From Rhizobium sp. NFR03 (lineage in GTDB: Bacteria; Pseudomonadota; Alphaproteobacteria; Rhizobiales; Rhizobiaceae): DNA of 64,000 nt. The stretch spans positions 434,001 to 498,000 of the forward strand of contig NZ_FOGR01000004.1 of the NCBI RefSeq assembly GCF_900111275.1. Reading direction: 5' to 3'. The translations under genes were made by a program, and so were the position numbers. The notes beneath the pieces were generated by a model that made no database searches, had not been told where the DNA came from, and was given only the letters and a program-made list of their open reading frames with translations. Below, piece by piece: positions 26,265 to 35,148 of the stretch. How positions within the stretch are numbered: position 1 is the first letter of the stretch; each line of letters starts with the position of its first letter.

Positions 26265-27266
26265 ATGGACAAACACGCGCACATGATCGAAATCGGTATC
26301 ATGGGATACGAGGGCGCACAGGCCGCAGCCATCCTGGGCATGACCGATCTTCTGCTCGCCGCGAACGGCATTGCCGGGCGAGCGCGCGCACCCGAACGGC
26401 CGCAGATCCGCGTCTGCCACTGGTCGCTCGAGACGGGGCGATCCTCACCCGGCCGGAGCTTCGATTCAGCTCCCCAAGGGTCTTGCGATCCCGCCGTCAT
26501 CATCGTGCCACCGGGCCTCGGCGGACCGCTGACGGAGCTGGAAGCAAGGGTGTATGCCGGATGGCTCGTCCAGCAGCATGCGCAGGGCGCAGTTCTGTGC
26601 TCGATCTGCAAAGGCGCTTTTCTGCTTGGCGAGACAGGCCTTCTCGATGGCCGAACGGTAACCACACATTGGAGCTATGCAGAGCCGTTGCTGGAGAGGT
26701 TCCCCAAAGTGCTCTTGAACACCGACCGTCTGATCATCGACGACGGCGATATCATCACGGCGGGCGGGGTGATGGCGTGGATCGACCTCAGCCTCATCCT
26801 CGTCGCGCGTTTCCTGGGCCCGGCCGTCATGATGGATACCGCACGGGCGTTTCTGGTCGATCCGCCGGGACGGGAGCAGAGCTTCTACAGCCCGTTCTCC
26901 CCTCGCCTGCATCATGGCGATGCGGCGGTGCTCAAGGTTCAGCACTGGTTGCAAGCCACGGGCGGTGCGGAGACGCGCCTTCCAATCCTCGCCGATCACG
27001 CGGGTCTGGAGCCTCGCACCTTCATGCGCAGGTTTCAGAAGGCGACGGGCCATACGACCGGCGACTATGTGCAGCGCCTGCGCGTGACACGGGCGCGGGA
27101 CCTGTTGCAGCTGACCCGCGATCCGGTCGATGCCATCGCATGGCAGGTGCACTACAAAGATACCGGCGCCTTCCGCAAGGTCTTCACCCGCATCGTCGGC
27201 CTCTCCCCGGGCGAGTACCGCCAGCGCTTTCGCGTGACGGCAATGGAGGCAGGTCACGCCGGGTAA
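26265..27266 (+). CDS. GlxA-type AraC regulator with DJ-1/PfpI domain
   Basis: 333 residues. The N-terminal DJ-1/PfpI-like domain (IEIGIMGYEGAQAAAILGMTDLL, with the elbow SICKGAFLLGETGLL containing a Cys) is followed by an AraC-type double helix-turn-helix (LPILADHAGLEPRTFMRRFQKATGHTTGDYVQRLRVTRARDLL, then the second helix before GLSPGEYRQRF). GlxA-type regulators often control carnitine, arginine or amide catabolism. The divergent isochorismatase gene is the likely target. The ATG at 26265 is used; 26283 is an alternative. Confidence 0.88.
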   Translation: MDKHAHMIEIGIMGYEGAQAAAILGMTDLLLAANGIAGRARAPERPQIRVCHWSLETGRSSPGRSFDSAPQGSCDPAVIIVPPGLGGPLTELEARVYAGWLVQQHAQGAVLCSICKGAFLLGETGLLDGRTVTTHWSYAEPLLERFPKVLLNTDRLIIDDGDIITAGGVMAWIDLSLILVARFLGPAVMMDTARAFLVDPPGREQSFYSPFSPRLHHGDAAVLKVQHWLQATGGAETRLPILADHAGLEPRTFMRRFQKATGHTTGDYVQRLRVTRARDLLQLTRDPVDAIAWQVHYKDTGAFRKVFTRIVGLSPGEYRQRFRVTAMEAGHAG

Positions 27267-27380
27267 CGATCCTCTCTCAACCTCCTGCCTCTGTCTTTCC
27301 GCATTGTCCGACGCGAAGCCTTTTCGCTTTGCCGGAGAATGCTCTATGAAGCAGGCAAAACGGTATTTGGAGACCATGAA

Positions 27381-27626
27381 TTGAGCAATGACTGGAACAA
27401 GGGTGTGACGCTTGCGCTGGAAGGGCCGGGAACGTTTACCACGATCACCAACAATCAGCAGGCCTCCTGGGCGCTGATCGAAGACTGGCCGCTCGAAGAC
27501 GGCGAAGCGCTGGATGCGGCGCTTCTGACGCTGGAGGCCGCGATGAAGGGCAAGAAGTCGGCGGAAGCCGCGCGGCTGTCCTTCATTGCCGCCGCCCATG
27601 AAGCGGGCATCGAGATCAAGGAATAG
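27381..27626 (+). CDS. DUF982 family small protein
   Basis: 81 residues from the TTG at 27381. The pattern WNKGVTLAL...A.WALIEDWPLEDGEALDAALLTLEAAMKGKKSAEAARLSFIAAAHEAGIEI fits DUF982, a family of about 75-90-residue proteins almost confined to Rhizobiales and of unknown role. TTG is preferred because GGAG lies 8 nt upstream and the domain starts just after it; an in-frame ATG at 27339 would add 14 residues but has its GGAG only 1-2 nt away. A 12-codon frame (27346-27384) ends over this TTG. Confidence 0.75.
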   Translation: MSNDWNKGVTLALEGPGTFTTITNNQQASWALIEDWPLEDGEALDAALLTLEAAMKGKKSAEAARLSFIAAAHEAGIEIKE

Positions 27627-27672
27627 CGATCGGGCCGACGCCGAACCTCGATGGGAAAGTTCGAACCGCCTG

Positions 27673-28377
27673 TTACCGCGCGATCTTGGCAAATCCCTTT
27701 GCGAGGATCAGGCCGGTCGGTCTGCCGGTCGGGGAGCCGCCTGCCTGCTCCAGCGTGAGCTCGTAGAGCTGGCTGTCGTGCGGCTTGGGCAAGGAAGGCC
27801 CGTTCAGGCGCACAGAGCGGGCGTCATCGATGAGGCCGAGCGAGACCGGGCCGCGTTCGGCCGACGGCAGGGTCCAGACCTCGATCGTCTTGCCCTCGGG
27901 AACCTCGAAGTCCGTCAGCAGCCGCACGGCGGCTTTCTCGTTGCCGAAATCCTCCACGATCGCCTTCACATCGCCGGCCTCGTTGACGAGCACCGCGACG
28001 ACGAGCGGTTCGACGGTGCGCATGAGGTTGAACGAGAGTGCCACGGCAAGGATGACGGCCGCGACCATGGCCGCGAGCGCCGTCGCCCGCCAGCCGCCAG
28101 GCCTGTTGTCGTTTGCCGTCGGCTTGTGCGCAGCCCCGGTCCGTGAACCCTGCGCCGGCAGCCCGGCTTCGATGCGGCTCCAGAGATCGTCACCGACGAT
28201 GGCGGCCTCCGCCGTGTCGTCCAGCGGCAGAAACCGTTCCCGGCTGGCAGCGACGGCGGCCTTGAGGTCGGGATCGCGCTCCATGTTGGCTTCGACGCGC
28301 AGTCCGTCCGCCGCATCCAGAAGGCCCAGCACATATTCGTCGGCGATGACGCCGATATCGGTCCGGTTATCCGTCAT
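27673..28377 (-). CDS. Membrane anti-sigma factor (RskA-like)
   Basis: 234 residues. The cytosolic N-terminal part (ADEYVLGLLDAADGLRVEANMERDPDLKAAVAASRERF) resembles the anti-sigma domain. A single membrane helix follows near residues 98-118 (ALAAMVAAVILAVALSFNLM), then a periplasmic RskA-type domain (FEVPEGKTIEVWTLP ... GLIDDARSVRLNG). No HCC zinc motif is visible, so it is of the non-zinc type. The ATG overlaps the sigma factor stop (ATGA), as expected for a sigma/anti-sigma pair made in balance. Confidence 0.87.
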   Translation of the reverse strand: MTDNRTDIGVIADEYVLGLLDAADGLRVEANMERDPDLKAAVAASRERFLPLDDTAEAAIVGDDLWSRIEAGLPAQGSRTGAAHKPTANDNRPGGWRATALAAMVAAVILAVALSFNLMRTVEPLVVAVLVNEAGDVKAIVEDFGNEKAAVRLLTDFEVPEGKTIEVWTLPSAERGPVSLGLIDDARSVRLNGPSLPKPHDSQLYELTLEQAGGSPTGRPTGLILAKGFAKIAR

Positions 28378-28925
28378 GCCATGCACTCCCGCAAAGCGGA
28401 AAGGCCGCGCCGGATCCATGACTTCGTCGTGCCGAGCGGAATACGCAGCCGGCCGGCAATCTCGCCGTGGGAATAGCCGCCGATATAGGCCATGAGAATG
28501 CCGCGCCTTTTGGTTTCATCGAGCGCGCCCAGGCAATCGTGAAGGCGGGAGGTGCGATCGAGCTGGTGCCAGGCCGCCATGACGTGATCGACCTGATCGC
28601 GCTCGCGCAGGACCTCGACATCTTCGACGGTATATTCCCGCTTTCCGTCGCGCAGCAGGTTGAGGGCGCGGTTGCGAACGATGGCGTAGATCCAGCCGCG
28701 GGCAGAGCCGCGATCCGGCTGATACTGGTGGGCCTGCGTCCAGATGCGGATGAAGCTTTCCTGAACCACCTCTTCGGCAAGATCGCGGCGTCGCACGATG
28801 CGCTCGGCGACCGTCACCAGACGCCCGGCCTCCCGATCGAAGATGCCGCGCAATGCCGTGCGATCACCCTTGGCGCAGGCGGCCAGTGCCGTCGTCAGAT
28901 CGTCCGGCGGTGAGCCCATCAACAT
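28374..28925 (-). CDS. ECF RNA polymerase sigma factor
   Basis: 183 residues. Region 2 is seen in DREAGRLVTVAERIVRRRDLAEEVVQESFIRIWTQAHQY and GSARGWIYAIVRNRALNLLRD; region 4 in CLGALDETKRRGILMAYIGGYSHGEIAGRLRIPLGTTKSWIRRGLSALRE. It resembles the SigK/RskA-type group. AAGG stands 6 nt before the ATG. It is followed by its anti-sigma factor and is divergent from a DUF4394 gene, which is a likely target. Confidence 0.92.
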   Translation of the reverse strand: MLMGSPPDDLTTALAACAKGDRTALRGIFDREAGRLVTVAERIVRRRDLAEEVVQESFIRIWTQAHQYQPDRGSARGWIYAIVRNRALNLLRDGKREYTVEDVEVLRERDQVDHVMAAWHQLDRTSRLHDCLGALDETKRRGILMAYIGGYSHGEIAGRLRIPLGTTKSWIRRGLSALRECMA

Positions 28926-28970
28926 GCAAGACCTTTTTCATTCCACATCGCGCCGTTGGCGCGTTCTTAC

Positions 28971-28998
28971 CTACTCTACCCGCCCTACTCTACCCGCC
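28971..28998. repeat. Tandem 14-bp direct repeat upstream of the sigma factor gene
   Basis: CTACTCTACCCGCC occurs twice without a gap (28971-28984, 28985-28998), about 46 bp from the sigma factor start and inside the 207-bp divergent gap. It may be a recent duplication or a regulatory repeat. Confidence 0.8.
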
Positions 28999-29132
28999 CA
29001 TGTGCGGAAATGGATGCGGCTTCAGATTATTTTTTACCTCCCTGCATCCAAACGCGCCTCCTCCCGTGTCTTCAAGACAGGAAGCATCGCCATACACGCG
29101 CAGATGCCTTCCCCAACACACGGGAGAATTCC

Positions 29133-29921
29133 ATGAAGACCGTTCGTTTCGCCTTGATCGCCTCCACCCTTCTCGTTGCCGGCACCAGCAGCGTTTTTGC
29201 CGCGCCCGTCCTCGGCCTCACCGGCGATAAAACCCTCGTCATGTTCGACACGGAGAAGCCCGCCGTCACGAAGAGCATGGATGTTACGGGCGTCGACAAG
29301 CTCGTCGGCATCGACTTCCGCCCCGGAAACAAGACCGTGATCGGCGTCACCCCGGAGAACGAGATCGTCTCGATCAACCTTGAGACGGGTGCTGCGACGT
29401 CGGTCGCCAAGATGGACAAGATGCTGACGATGACGGCCGCGCCCGTGGTGGTCGATTTCAACCCGATGGCCGACCGTCTGCGCTTCATGACCGGCACTAC
29501 CAACCACCGCGTCCACCCGGATACCGGCGCCGTCACGGTCGATGGCGCACTCGCATACGAGGACGGCGACATGCACAAGGGCGAGACGCCCGAAATCGTC
29601 GCTGCGGCCTACACGAACTCGATCGGCAAGCCGGAGAAGACAGCGATGTACAACATCGACGCGACGATCGGTGCCCTGATCCAGCAGACGAAGCCGAATG
29701 ACGGCACCTTGAAAGCCATCGGCAAGCTCGGCCTGAAGGACAAGCCGGCCACCTACGCCTTCGACATCCAGGGCATGGCGGATGGCGGCAACGCTGCCTA
29801 TCTCGCCGCCGGCAAGACGCTCTACACCGTCGATCTGAAAACCGGTGCCGCCACGCAGATCGGTGCGATCACCGGTCTTGACGGCGACCTCCGCGACATC
29901 GCGATCCTCCCTGCGATGTAA
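29133..29921 (+). CDS. Exported DUF4394 protein
   Basis: 262 residues. A signal peptide (1-24, ending SVFA) is followed by beta-propeller-like strands typical of DUF4394: GLTGDKTLVMFDTEKPA, LVGIDFRPGNKTVIGVTPENEIVSINLETG, FNPMADRLRFMTGTTNHRVHPDTGAVTVDG. GGGAG precedes the ATG. It is divergent from the ECF sigma/anti-sigma operon, an arrangement that suggests control by that sigma factor and an envelope-stress role. Function is unknown. Confidence 0.87.
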   Translation: MKTVRFALIASTLLVAGTSSVFAAPVLGLTGDKTLVMFDTEKPAVTKSMDVTGVDKLVGIDFRPGNKTVIGVTPENEIVSINLETGAATSVAKMDKMLTMTAAPVVVDFNPMADRLRFMTGTTNHRVHPDTGAVTVDGALAYEDGDMHKGETPEIVAAAYTNSIGKPEKTAMYNIDATIGALIQQTKPNDGTLKAIGKLGLKDKPATYAFDIQGMADGGNAAYLAAGKTLYTVDLKTGAATQIGAITGLDGDLRDIAILPAM

Positions 29922-29996
29922 TCGCAGCCCTCCCTGCGATGTAAGTTCTATAAAATGGTGCGGCCGCGCAGGTGTGCGGCCGCATATTCCAGGTCT

Positions 29997-31097
29997 CTAT
30001 ATGATCCGGATGCGGGGACCGTCGTCGCTGTGGCCGCGCACCGCGACGGATGCGCGCTCCACCAGCTGCGTTGGCAGGATGAGGTGTCGCGGCGCGCATT
30101 GCTCTCCGTTCAGCCGCTCGATCAGCATTTTCGCGGCCGCCTCTCCCATCTCGTAAACCGGCTGACGGACGACCGTGATGGGCGGCGTCGTCACCGCCGT
30201 CCATGCGGCATCATGGAATGTGACGAGCGAAAGCGCGCCCGGCATGTCGATCCCTTGCTCGCGGGCAACCTTGAAGATTTCCAGCGCGATGAGGCTGTCG
30301 GAGGCAATGATGGCGCTGGGGGGCGTGCCCTCCCGCAGCAGGTCGATCGTCAGGCGGCGCGTCGCGTCCGAGGTATTGGCACCCAGACGGACCCATCGGC
30401 GCATGTCTGCGATACCGGCCTCGGCACCGACCTCGAGGAACCCCTCGATGCGTTCGCGCACGGATGCGGTCAGGATGTCGCCCGTGTCACGGTAGAGATG
30501 GGTCGGCGTATCGCAGGCGGTGACATAAGCGATCTCGCGGTGGCCGCGCTCTACCAGAAGGCGGGTCAAGGCTTCCGCTGCCTGCCGGTCGTCCGCCGTG
30601 ACGCTATCGACCGCGAGCGCGGCGATGGCGCGATCCAGAAGGACCAGCGGCCGGCCGGTCTGCCCGATCTCTTCGAGATGACCAACGGTGCTTTCCTGTG
30701 CCGGTGACACGATCAGGCCATCGACCCGCTTTGCCACCAGCGTGTTGATCGCCACGCGCTCGGCTTCGACATCCTCACCGGAATTGGCGAGGACCACATT
30801 GAAGCCGCTGGCGCGGGCGGCATCCGAAATCCCCCGCACGGCCGACCCGAAGAACGGGTTCTCGATGTCGCCGACGACGACGCCGATCGTTCCCGACCGG
30901 CCGGTGGTCATGCTGCGCGCCAGTTCGTTGGGGCGATAATCCAGCTCCTGCGCGGCCAGCATCACCGCGTCGCGCGCCTTGTCGCTGACAGTTCCGTAAC
31001 CGCCAAGCACACGCGCAGCGGTGGCTTTCGATACGCCCGACAGTCGCGCCACGTCTGCGACCGTCGCGGCGGCCGTTTTCGGCTGAGGTTCTTTCAT
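29997..31097 (-). CDS. LacI-family repressor
   Basis: 366 residues. N-terminal helix-turn-helix and hinge (ATVADVARLSGVSKATAARVLGGYGTVSDKARDAVMLAAQELDYRPNELARSMTTGRSGTIGVVVGDI), then the type I periplasmic-binding-like sensor domain. It is divergent from the amino-acid-type ABC importer. The 224-bp gap carries three ACCGGT-centred palindromes, the classic shape of LacI-family operators, so it probably represses the importer and FAD-enzyme operon and itself until its ligand appears. Confidence 0.93.
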   Translation of the reverse strand: MKEPQPKTAAATVADVARLSGVSKATAARVLGGYGTVSDKARDAVMLAAQELDYRPNELARSMTTGRSGTIGVVVGDIENPFFGSAVRGISDAARASGFNVVLANSGEDVEAERVAINTLVAKRVDGLIVSPAQESTVGHLEEIGQTGRPLVLLDRAIAALAVDSVTADDRQAAEALTRLLVERGHREIAYVTACDTPTHLYRDTGDILTASVRERIEGFLEVGAEAGIADMRRWVRLGANTSDATRRLTIDLLREGTPPSAIIASDSLIALEIFKVAREQGIDMPGALSLVTFHDAAWTAVTTPPITVVRQPVYEMGEAAAKMLIERLNGEQCAPRHLILPTQLVERASVAVRGHSDDGPRIRII

Positions 31098-31119
31098 GCG
31101 CAGAGCTTTACAAGAGATG

Positions 31120-31148
31120 TTGACGACCGGTCAACGAGTATATATCAA
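31120..31148 (+). promoter_or_regulatory. Putative promoter of the amino-acid-type ABC operon with LacI operator 1
   Basis: TTGACG, 17-nt spacer, TATCAA. The palindrome GACCGGTC (31125-31132) overlaps the end of the -35 box and the spacer, so a bound repressor would block polymerase. Confidence 0.5.
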
Positions 31149-31161
31149 TCGTAAAGCCCCT

Positions 31162-31196
31162 AAGAGACCGGTCTCTTTTTCAAAGAAACCGGTCTC
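31162..31196. promoter_or_regulatory. LacI operators 2 and 3
   Basis: AAGAGACCGGTCTCTT (31162-31177, perfect 16-bp palindrome) and GAAACCGGTCTC (31185-31196, one mismatch from perfect). The centres are 21 bp apart, two helical turns, and 41 bp from operator 1. Confidence 0.75.
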
Positions 31197-31321
31197 AGGC
31201 TCATCAGAACGAGAACGGCTCATGACATCATGATCACGCCGGAGGGAGATCCTCTGTCCGGCAAGGCCTCATCATGTCCTGCAAAGCCGATCCGCCCCAA
31301 CCCCAGAGACGGAGAACCATC

Positions 31322-32179
31322 ATGACCCCTGCAGCTTCGCCGAAAATCTCTCTCCCCGCACGCCTGCGAACGGCAGCCCTTGCCGTGACGCTCGCTCTGT
31401 CCGGCGGCCTCGTGCTTTCGGGCAATGTGGCCACATCGGCGCTGGCCGCCGAGAACCCCTACGGCCTGATCGACCCGCAAACCATCAGCGTGGGCACGAT
31501 GGGCGATGCCAAGCCCTACACCTTCACCACGGTCGATGGCGGCTTCACGGGCTTCGACATCGAACTGTTCCTCGACGTCGCCAAGCGCATGGGCTTCACG
31601 AAGGATCAGGTCATTTTCACGGGCCAGGAATTCTCCGCTTTGATGCCGTCCGTTGCCAACGGCCGGTTCGACGTTGCCGTTGCCGCCATCGGCACGACCG
31701 ACAAGCGCAAGCAGACGGTCGATTTCTCGGACGGCTATCTCGCCGGTTACCTCTCCGTCGTCACGCCGGAGGCCGCGATCACCGATGCAGCCTCTCTCAA
31801 GGGCAAGCGCCTCGGCGTCGTGCAGGGGACCTTGCAGGAGATCTATGCGGAAAAGACGTTCACCGGCACCGATCTCGTCAAGTTCCCGGACAATAACTCC
31901 GCGATTTCGGGCCTCAACAACGGCACCGTCGATGCGCATTTCCTCGATTACGAAGCCGCGAAGGACTATACGACACGCTACCCCACGCTGAAGGTCGCCA
32001 TCAATATTCCGAGCTTCGACGCTCCGGCAGGCTTCGTCATCCGCAAGGGCAACGACGCTTTGCGGACGGCGTTCAACAAGGCTCTCCATGAGGCCATGCA
32101 GGACGGCACCTGGAAGACGCTTTACGAAAAGTGGTTCCCCGGCTCGCCGATGCCGGATGCCTACCTCCCCAAGAAGTGA
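31322..32179 (+). CDS. Amino-acid-type ABC transporter substrate-binding protein
   Basis: 285 residues. A long signal region (about 1-42, ending ATSALAA) is followed by the type II binding fold of polar amino acid receptors: [78 protein letters not shown] precedes the ATG. It is the first gene after the LacI operators; the fused permease-ATPase follows 158 nt later. The ligand cannot be assigned with certainty; amino acids or opine-like compounds fit the family. Confidence 0.9.
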   Translation: MTPAASPKISLPARLRTAALAVTLALSGGLVLSGNVATSALAAENPYGLIDPQTISVGTMGDAKPYTFTTVDGGFTGFDIELFLDVAKRMGFTKDQVIFTGQEFSALMPSVANGRFDVAVAAIGTTDKRKQTVDFSDGYLAGYLSVVTPEAAITDAASLKGKRLGVVQGTLQEIYAEKTFTGTDLVKFPDNNSAISGLNNGTVDAHFLDYEAAKDYTTRYPTLKVAINIPSFDAPAGFVIRKGNDALRTAFNKALHEAMQDGTWKTLYEKWFPGSPMPDAYLPKK

Positions 32180-32337
32180 CGCCACCGAGCATGTCCGAAG
32201 CGGAATCGCTTCGGTTTCGGACAATGCGGAAAAACAGGTGACGAGAGCCGGTCGCATGTCGCGGCCGGGTATTCGTCCGCTGCCGCTTGGCCTTGCGTGT
32301 GCCGGCGGCGGCTGGAGACACTTTTAAGGAAGACCGC

Positions 32338-33852
32338 ATGAACTGGTTCGATAATATCAGCCGGAGCTTCTTCGACTGGAACGCGATGGCCGAAGTTCTG
32401 CCGACGATGATCACGGTCGGGCTCAAGAACACCCTCATCCTCGCCTTCGCTTCCACGGTTTTCGGCGTCGTCATCGGCATGATCCTCGCCATCATGGGCA
32501 TATCCCGCTCTGCATGGCTGCGCATTCCCGCCCGGCTCTACACCGATATCTTCCGCGGCCTTCCCGCCATCGTCACCATCCTGCTCATCGGCCAGGGTTT
32601 TGCGCGGATCGGGCGGGACCTGTTCGGCCCGTCTCCCTATCCGCTCGGCATTCTGGCGCTCAGTCTCATCGCCGGCGCCTATATCGGCGAAATCTTCCGC
32701 TCGGGCATCCAGAGCGTGGATCGCGGACAGATGGAGGCATCGCGGGCGCTCAGCATGAGCTATGGTCAGGGCATGCGCATCATCGTCGTGCCGCAGGGCG
32801 TGCGCCGGGTGCTGCCGGCACTGGTCAACCAGTTCATCGGCAATGTGAAGGATTCGAGCCTCGTCTACTTCCTCGGCCTTCTCGCCTCCGAACGCGAGAT
32901 CTTCCGCGTGGGGCAGGATCAGGCCGTGGTTACGGGCAACCTTTCTCCGCTTCTTCTGGCCGGCGTCTTCTATCTGGTCATCACGGTGCCCCTGACGCAT
33001 GTGGTCAACACCATCGACACGCGGCTGCGGATCGGCAAGCAGAAGACGACCACCGTCACGAGCGGGCTGGAGGAAGTCTCCGAACTCGACCGCGCGCAAC
33101 AGACCAAGGACACCAGCGCCGTCTTCAAGGGCGGCAGCCTCGAGGTGCGCGACCTGACCATGGCCTATGGCGAGCTCGACGTGCTGAAGGGTGTCGATCT
33201 CACCGTCAAGCCGGGCAGCGTGACCTGCATCATCGGCCCGTCCGGCTCCGGCAAATCGACGCTGCTGCGTTGCCTCAACCGCCTTGTCGAGCCGAAAAGC
33301 GGAACGCTGCTGCTGGATGGCGACAGCATTCTCGCGATGAAGCCCGAGAAGCTGCGCCGCCGCGTCGGCATGGTGTTCCAGCACTTCAACCTCTTTCCCG
33401 ATCACACGGCGCTCGACAACGTCATGCTGTCGCTCACCAAGATCAAGCATATGCCGCGCGATCAGGCCGAGCGGATCGCCATGGCCCGGCTTGCCGATGT
33501 CGGCCTTGCCAGCCGCCAGCATCACCGCCCCGGCGGGCTGTCCGGCGGACAGCAGCAGCGCGTCGCCATCGCCCGGGCGCTGGCCATGGAGCCGGAGGTC
33601 ATCCTGTTCGACGAAGTCACGAGCGCGCTCGATCCGGAACTGGTCAAGGGCGTGCTGAACCTGATGGCGGATCTCGGACAACGCGGCATGACCATGGTGG
33701 TCGTCACCCACGAAATGGGCTTTGCCCGACGGGTGGCCGATCAGGTCGTGTTCATGGACGAAGGCCGCGTGGTGGAAGCCGGCACCCCGACGCAGATCTT
33801 CGACGACCCGCAAAGCCCGCGCCTGCGCCGCTTCCTTGCCGAAGTGTTGTGA
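32338..33852 (+). CDS. Fused permease-ATPase of an amino-acid-type ABC importer
   Basis: 504 residues. Residues 1 to about 225 are a HisM/GlnP-type permease with the EAA loop (MEASRALSMSYGQGMRIIVVPQGVRR). After a linker of about 40 residues comes a GlnQ-type ATPase (from about 262) with Walker A GPSGSGKST, Q-loop VFQHFNLFPD, signature LSGGQQQR, Walker B VILFDEVTSALDP and the switch His in VVTHEMG. Permease and ATPase are normally separate; here one chain holds both, so a homodimer would make the whole translocator. AAGGA precedes the ATG. Confidence 0.93.
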   Translation: MNWFDNISRSFFDWNAMAEVLPTMITVGLKNTLILAFASTVFGVVIGMILAIMGISRSAWLRIPARLYTDIFRGLPAIVTILLIGQGFARIGRDLFGPSPYPLGILALSLIAGAYIGEIFRSGIQSVDRGQMEASRALSMSYGQGMRIIVVPQGVRRVLPALVNQFIGNVKDSSLVYFLGLLASEREIFRVGQDQAVVTGNLSPLLLAGVFYLVITVPLTHVVNTIDTRLRIGKQKTTTVTSGLEEVSELDRAQQTKDTSAVFKGGSLEVRDLTMAYGELDVLKGVDLTVKPGSVTCIIGPSGSGKSTLLRCLNRLVEPKSGTLLLDGDSILAMKPEKLRRRVGMVFQHFNLFPDHTALDNVMLSLTKIKHMPRDQAERIAMARLADVGLASRQHHRPGGLSGGQQQRVAIARALAMEPEVILFDEVTSALDPELVKGVLNLMADLGQRGMTMVVVTHEMGFARRVADQVVFMDEGRVVEAGTPTQIFDDPQSPRLRRFLAEVL

Positions 33853-33926
33853 CACGCCCTTTTCCACTCTGCCGCCCGGCAGCCTGACGTTCGCTTTTCA
33901 GCAATAGCCAACACGAAAGACCTCCC

Positions 33927-35051
33927 ATGCCCGACAACACCATCTCTTCCGCCGTCATCATCGGTGCCGGTATCTTCGGCGTCTCGACAGCCGTGCAGCT
34001 TCTGCGGCGCGGCGTGTCGGTCGTTCTCGTGAATGACGGCCCGGTCGCCAACGGCGCTTCCGGCCGCTCTCTGTCCTGGCTGAACTCCGCCCGCATGCGC
34101 TCCAATCCCTATCACCTGCTGCGCATGGCCGGCATCGACCGGTACAGGACGCTGGCGAGCCGGATCGGCCCTGTCGACTGGCTCCGCTTCGATGGCGGCC
34201 TGACCTGGGACGCGGAAGACGAGACCAACGAGATCGCGGCGGCCTATGCCCATGAAGTGTCGCTTGCCTACGACGCGCAGCATCTGGCGCCCGGCGATGT
34301 TGCCAAGGTGACGCCCGGCGTCGATGCCTCCGCCATCACCGGCAATGCGGCGATCTTCAATCCCGGCGAAGGCTGGGTCGATCTGCCATCGCTCATTGCG
34401 TTGCTGCTCGCCGATTTCACCGCTCTCGGCGGCACGCTCGTCACCACCGAGGGCGGCGCCAGCGTAATCATCGAGAACGACCGCGCAGCCGGTGTGCAAA
34501 CCAAGGCCGGCGTACGGCATATGGCGGATGCCGTGCTGATTGCCACCGGTCCTGCCGTGCCCGCAATGGCTGCCGACCTCGGCGCAATCATCCTCGACGG
34601 CACCCCCGTCGCCCTCCTGCTGACGACGAAGCCGATCGACCATCCGCTGAAAGCCGTGCTCAACACGCCTCGCGTCGCCGTGCGTCCTGCTCCGGGCGGC
34701 GCCTTCGTCATCGATGCCGACTGGGCCGCAGACGAGGTCGTCTCGCATGCGGACGGTTCCTACGAGGTGAAAGACGCGACGATATCGGGCCTTCTGGCCG
34801 AGGCATCCAGGGTTCTTGCCGGTCATCCCAAGCTGGAGCTCGCGTCCTACGCCGCCGGGCGCAAGCCCATACCGGAAGATGGCGATCCGGTGCTGGGCGC
34901 GCTGGCGAACCTGCCCGGCTGCCATGTCGCCTTCAGCCACAGCGGCGCAACGCTCGGCCTCATCGTCGGCGAACTCACCGCCTATGAAATGGCAACCGGC
35001 GAGCGTCACCCGCTGCTCGAAACCTTCCGCCCGGAACGTTTCAGCGCCTGA
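33927..35051 (+). CDS. FAD-dependent amino-acid oxidase/dehydrogenase (DAO family)
   Basis: 374 residues. The FAD-binding motif is SAVIIGAGIFGVSTAVQLLRRGVSVVLVNDGP, followed by the DAO-type GASGRSLSWLNSARMRSNPYHLLRMA segment. The C-terminus carries the second FAD contact (GRKPIPEDGDPVLG, SHSGATLG). Such enzymes oxidise D-amino acids, glycine-type amines, sarcosine or opines. Following the ABC importer by 74 nt and under the same LacI sites, it probably oxidises the imported compound. Confidence 0.9.
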   Translation: MPDNTISSAVIIGAGIFGVSTAVQLLRRGVSVVLVNDGPVANGASGRSLSWLNSARMRSNPYHLLRMAGIDRYRTLASRIGPVDWLRFDGGLTWDAEDETNEIAAAYAHEVSLAYDAQHLAPGDVAKVTPGVDASAITGNAAIFNPGEGWVDLPSLIALLLADFTALGGTLVTTEGGASVIIENDRAAGVQTKAGVRHMADAVLIATGPAVPAMAADLGAIILDGTPVALLLTTKPIDHPLKAVLNTPRVAVRPAPGGAFVIDADWAADEVVSHADGSYEVKDATISGLLAEASRVLAGHPKLELASYAAGRKPIPEDGDPVLGALANLPGCHVAFSHSGATLGLIVGELTAYEMATGERHPLLETFRPERFSA

Positions 35052-35148
35052 CGAAGCGCAGCGTGCGTCATGTCGTCGGGCGCGCTGCTGCCGCCGGACC
35101 ACGAAGCCGCAATGGCTTGTGGCCAGATACTCGCACGGCCTCGTTCGC

